Shown one piece after another: positions 60,918 to 64,000 of a DNA stretch of 64,000 nucleotides. The stretch is from Arenibacter sp. P308M17 (GTDB lineage: Bacteria; Bacteroidota; Bacteroidia; Flavobacteriales; Flavobacteriaceae): contig NZ_QVON01000010.1 of NCBI RefSeq assembly GCF_003426735.1, positions 62,001 to 126,000 of the forward strand. The letters are read 5' to 3'. The position numbers were made by a program, and so were the translations under genes. Within the stretch, counting starts at the first letter, position 1. The number at the start of each line of letters is the position of its first letter. The notes beneath the pieces were generated by a model. That model was given only the letters and a program-made list of their open reading frames with translations, searched no databases and had not been told where the DNA came from.

Positions 60918-61727
60918 ATGAGCAATATAAAGGAGATCAGCAGTATTCACAACCCCTTGGTAAGGAGTGCAATAGCATTAAAGGAAAAATCCCGTGAACG
61001 AAAAAAAAACGGGCTTTTTATTATTGAAGGTTTAAAGGAGTTGCAGCTGGCCATTAAAGGACAATATACCCTAAAGACCTTTCTTTTCTATCCGGAACTC
61101 ATTTCCGGCAATGCTGTTATGGAGCTTGTTGATGGTATTTTCCCTGCCCCCGAAATAATTTCCATATCCAAGGATATTTTTCAAAAATTAGCACATAGGG
61201 ATACTACAGAAGGAGTATTGGGCATAGCCGTGGCCCGGGAGCATTCCCTGGAATCCTTAATATTTAAAAACGACAGCCCACTTATTTTGGTGGCGGAGGC
61301 TCCGGAAAAACCGGGCAATATTGGTGCCCTTCTTCGTACCGCAGATGCTGCCGGACTGGATGCCGTAATTATTGCCAATCCAAAAAGCGACCTGTACAAC
61401 CCGAATATAATTCGTTCAAGTGTTGGCTGTATATTCACCACCCATATCGCAATGGGATCCACACCAGAAATTATCCAGTTTTTAACGAGTCGCCAAATCG
61501 CCATCAATTGTGCGGCATTAAGTGCCTCCAAGCCATATACGGAGGTAGATTTTACCAAAGGAACGGCAATTGTGGTAGGAACGGAAGCCACTGGCCTATC
61601 TGAACAATGGCTTAATAAGGCCGCTCAAAATATTATTATACCCATGCATGGGGAAATAGACTCCATGAACGTCTCCGTATCAGCTGCAATACTTATCTTT
61701 GAGGCGAGGAGACAACGGGGATCCTGA
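60918..61727 (+). CDS. TrmH/SpoU-family RNA methyltransferase
   Basis: A 269-residue SPOUT-fold 2'-O-methyltransferase. N-terminal substrate domain (SIHNPLVRSAIALKEKSRERKKNGLFIIEGLKEL) is followed by the knot domain: PLILVAEAPEKPGNIGALLRTADAAGLDAVIIANPKSDLYNPNIIRSSVG (motif I), AIVVGTEATGLSEQW (motif II), and IIIPMHGEIDSMNVSVSAAILIFEARRQR (motif III). Probable targets are 23S rRNA or tRNA. The ATG lies 5 nt after TATTTTTG, suggesting a leaderless mRNA. Confidence 0.93.
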   Translation: MSNIKEISSIHNPLVRSAIALKEKSRERKKNGLFIIEGLKELQLAIKGQYTLKTFLFYPELISGNAVMELVDGIFPAPEIISISKDIFQKLAHRDTTEGVLGIAVAREHSLESLIFKNDSPLILVAEAPEKPGNIGALLRTADAAGLDAVIIANPKSDLYNPNIIRSSVGCIFTTHIAMGSTPEIIQFLTSRQIAINCAALSASKPYTEVDFTKGTAIVVGTEATGLSEQWLNKAAQNIIIPMHGEIDSMNVSVSAAILIFEARRQRGS

Positions 61728-61791
61728 CAAAGGATCGTTATCCTCTAATCTACAACATAATTAATATTTAAATCCTTTAGTCTTTTTATAA

Positions 61792-63024
61792 ATGAACAGT
61801 AACGTCCTATTTTACATCATAATGTCCATTTTATTGATTCAATTTATAATTGAAGCCGTGCTGGAACATTTAAATGCCCAACGCTATACCGATGCTGTTC
61901 CCAGTGAGCTAAGCGACGTTTTCGACATGGAGGAATACCAAAAATCCCAAGAGTATAAAAAGACCAACTATCGTTTTGGCATGCTAAGCGCAGTCTTTTC
62001 CCTTTGTCTCACCTTGATGTTTCTGATTTTTGGGGGATTTGATTGGATAGACACCATTGCCAGGGGCTTCAGCGACAACCCTATTGTGATAGCCCTTATT
62101 TTTTTCGGGATTATCATGATCGGCAACGATATTGTTACCACTCCTTTTTCCTATTACCACACCTTTGTTATAGAGGAAAAATTCGGATTTAACAAGAGTA
62201 CCCGAAAGTTATTTTGGGCAGATAAAATTAAAGGTTGGGTAATGATGATAATTCTTGGTGGCGGAATATTGGCATTGATAATCTGGTTTTTTCAATGGGC
62301 GGGCACCCACTTTTGGATTTATGCCTGGGCCCTCGTCGCCGTTTTCACGTTATTTATGAACCTATTTTACAGTAAGCTGATCGTCCCGCTTTTTAACAAA
62401 CAGACCCCCTTGGAGGAAGGCAGTTTAAAAAGTAAAATAGAGGCCTATGCCAAAAAGGTGGGGTTCGAATTAAAAAATATATTTGTAATAGACGGATCTA
62501 AACGATCTACCAAGGCCAATGCCTATTTTTCCGGATTTGGCAAAGAAAAGAGAATTACACTGTACGATACCCTGATCAATGATCTGGACGAAGACGAAAT
62601 TGTGGCGGTTCTTGCCCATGAAGTGGGACATTACAAAAGAAAGCACATCATCTTCAATTTATCGGCCTCCATTTTGTTAACGGGCTTTACCCTGTTTATC
62701 CTATCTATTTTTATAAATAATCCGCAGGTATCTTTGGCTATTGGTGTTTCACAGCCTAGTTTTCATGCAGCACTTATCGGTTTTGGAATATTATACAGCC
62801 CTATATCGGAAATTACGGGATTGGTCATGAACGCCATGTCCAGAAAATTTGAATTTCAGGCAGATGATTTTGCCAAAAAAACCTTTGCCCCCAAACCCCT
62901 TATAACCTCCTTGAAAAAGTTATCCAAAAATAGCCTAAGCAATCTCACTCCCCATCCTGCTTATGTTTTTATGCATTATTCGCACCCGACCCTAATATCC
63001 AGGATCCAAAATTTAAAGGCATAA
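61792..63024 (+). CDS. M48-family membrane zinc protease (Ste24-like)
   Basis: A 410-residue membrane protease resembling CAAX prenyl protease 1. Seven or so helices; the N-terminal CAAX-associated region includes FIIEAVLEHLNAQRYTDAVPSELSDVFDMEEYQKSQEYKKTNYRF. The zinc site is AVLAHEVGHYKRKHI (HExxH, about 281) with a downstream Glu in MSRKFEFQADDFAKK. SKRSTKANAYFSGFGKEKRITLYDTLI is the conserved pre-catalytic segment. Bacteria lack prenylated CAAX proteins, so it probably acts in membrane protein quality control. Confidence 0.94.
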   Translation: MNSNVLFYIIMSILLIQFIIEAVLEHLNAQRYTDAVPSELSDVFDMEEYQKSQEYKKTNYRFGMLSAVFSLCLTLMFLIFGGFDWIDTIARGFSDNPIVIALIFFGIIMIGNDIVTTPFSYYHTFVIEEKFGFNKSTRKLFWADKIKGWVMMIILGGGILALIIWFFQWAGTHFWIYAWALVAVFTLFMNLFYSKLIVPLFNKQTPLEEGSLKSKIEAYAKKVGFELKNIFVIDGSKRSTKANAYFSGFGKEKRITLYDTLINDLDEDEIVAVLAHEVGHYKRKHIIFNLSASILLTGFTLFILSIFINNPQVSLAIGVSQPSFHAALIGFGILYSPISEITGLVMNAMSRKFEFQADDFAKKTFAPKPLITSLKKLSKNSLSNLTPHPAYVFMHYSHPTLISRIQNLKA

Positions 63025-63270
63025 TTTTTGTTGTCTACAATCATAGTTTATGCTATTTTTAATATGAACTCATTTAAACCTTTTGGACTGAGGTGAACCC
63101 GCCTGATCCGGTCCGGGCTGGAATTAGATATTTTTTGCCCAATTGAAGATTTTTTTGAGTTGCATAGCATCGCTACGGAAGGAAAACCTGCCTGCCGGAA
63201 GGAAGGAAAAGGAAAAAATGGGTAAAAGGATGATTTTTTAACCAATTGAGAAAGTTTAAAGGAGTTCTAT
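63025..63270. other. Spacer with repeats before the RelA/SpoT gene
   Basis: No gene. CCCGCCTGATCCGGTCCGGG and CCTGCCTGCCGGAAGG are REP-like. A block from about 63120 to 63180 (TTTTTTGAGTTGCATAGCAT and flanks) looks like a dispersed flavobacterial repeat, but no second copy is in this window. Confidence 0.4.
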
Positions 63271-64000
63271 ATGATGACCGAAGCTGCCATTGAGAAAGAG
63301 AACAAGGAAATAGCGAAGCAATATAAGGAACTGCTCCGCATAAGCTATCAAAATCTTACCGATGAGGACAAGAAGTTGATACGCTCTGCCTTTGATATTG
63401 CCGTTGATGCCCACAAAAACCAAAGAAGAAAATCGGGAGAGGCCTACATTTTCCACCCTATAGCGGTAGCCAAAATTGTGGCTTCAGAAATGGGTTTGGA
63501 TGCCGTTTCCATAGCCTCCGCCCTACTCCATGATGTAGTTGAGGACACCGAATATACCCTAGCGGACATAGAACGTTTGTTCGGGGAGACCGTTGCAAGG
63601 ATCGTAGACGGACTCACTAAAATTGCCCACCTGAAAAAGGATATGAACATATCCCAACAGGCCGAAAATTTTAGAAAAATGCTGCTTACCCTAAATGACG
63701 ATGTACGGGTAATCATTATAAAAATTGCGGACAGATATCACAATATGCTCACTATGGACTCCATGCCAGAGCATAAGCAAGTGAAGATAGCCTCCGAAAC
63801 CTTGTACATTTACGCACCATTAGCACATAGAATAGGGCTCTACAATATAAAAACTGAACTGGAAGACCTTAGCCTGAAATATACGGAACAAGATGTATAC
63901 GAAGATATATTGGGCAAAATTGAAGAGTCTAAGGAAGAACAGCAGGCATATATCGATGCTTTTTCCAGCATGATCAGCAACTCCCTGGATAAAGAAAGTC
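63271..64000 (+). CDS. RelA/SpoT bifunctional (p)ppGpp synthetase/hydrolase, 5' part
   Basis: The first 243 codons of a (p)ppGpp enzyme running off the window. The HD hydrolase domain is complete: RRKSGEAYIFHPIAVAKI, LLHDVVEDTEYTLADIE (HD plus ED), GLTKI, and DDVRVIIIKIADRYHNMLTM, followed by HRIGLYNIKTELEDLSLKYTE; the synthetase domain would follow beyond 64000. Intact hydrolase residues suggest SpoT/Rel rather than a hydrolase-dead RelA. An unusual classical Shine-Dalgarno (AAAGGAG, 63258-63264) lies 6 nt before the ATG at 63271; a second ATG follows directly. Confidence 0.93.
   Translation, partial: MMTEAAIEKENKEIAKQYKELLRISYQNLTDEDKKLIRSAFDIAVDAHKNQRRKSGEAYIFHPIAVAKIVASEMGLDAVSIASALLHDVVEDTEYTLADIERLFGETVARIVDGLTKIAHLKKDMNISQQAENFRKMLLTLNDDVRVIIIKIADRYHNMLTMDSMPEHKQVKIASETLYIYAPLAHRIGLYNIKTELEDLSLKYTEQDVYEDILGKIEESKEEQQAYIDAFSSMISNSLDKES

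Overview
The window is AT-rich chromosomal DNA from a member of the Bacteroidota, almost certainly a marine-type Flavobacteriaceae. The evidence is the lineage-typical genes (gldI, a DUF3276 PUR-type protein, Lacal_2735, DUF6503, DUF3810, glutamine synthetase III), the promoters with a TAnnTTTG -7 box, and the scarcity of Shine-Dalgarno sequences. The genus cannot be told. I see no rRNA, tRNA, CRISPR array, prophage or complete insertion sequence.

Layout. 1-9 kb: RhlE-type helicase end, secreted phosphatase/nuclease, rpiA, membrane acyltransferase-like protein, exported oxidoreductase, the nusB-DUF1573-yajC cluster and an ABC exporter. 9.5-20 kb: PUR-domain protein, tRNA-binding protein, redox proteins, DinB/YfiT, cspA, cyclophilin-FKBP fusion, M28 peptidase, PPK2 kinase, and an NtrC-like regulator without a DNA-binding domain. 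20-27 kb: outer-membrane protein, a gutted MscS gene, a NatAB-like ABC pair, a duplicated 117-bp element that looks like structured RNA, dnaJ-grpE, an epimerase and mnmD. 27-38 kb: ilvE, a pyrophosphohydrolase, two small membrane proteins, crcB, the glnB(PII)-amtB unit with an outer-membrane barrel, a lipoprotein, a hydrolase and an Lrp regulator. 38-50 kb: purU, pyrF-prfA, a small-membrane-protein/ABC-ATPase pair, a Rieske-ApbE cluster, purM, and divergent glutamine synthetases type III and type II. 50-64 kb: CaCA exchanger, nrnA-gldI-PPIase operon, CBS protein, pepD, DUF3810, a DUF6503 gene broken by one in-frame TAG, an SpoU methyltransferase, an M48 protease and the start of a RelA/SpoT gene.

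The best regulatory signal is a nitrogen module. The promoters of glnB-amtB and of glutamine synthetase II carry an identical palindrome, ACCCCTA-N6-TAGGGG, each with a weaker partner about 52 bp away. In both, one site starts 35-36 bp before the -7 box and the other about five helical turns further up, but the strong and weak positions are swapped. This suggests an unnamed regulator joining PII, ammonium uptake and ammonium assimilation across 18 kb.

The spacers hold most of the other unexplained structure: a 144-bp array of 18 degenerate 8-bp units kept in perfect register; three copies of a 160-220 bp element with GTAnATGACAAAA inverted ends, one containing a nested GC-rich repeat that another copy lacks; a tandem 117-bp RNA-like repeat; a set of tiny hydrophobic peptides with similar N-termini; and three genes whose ATG lies exactly 5 nt after the -7 box, as expected of leaderless mRNAs.
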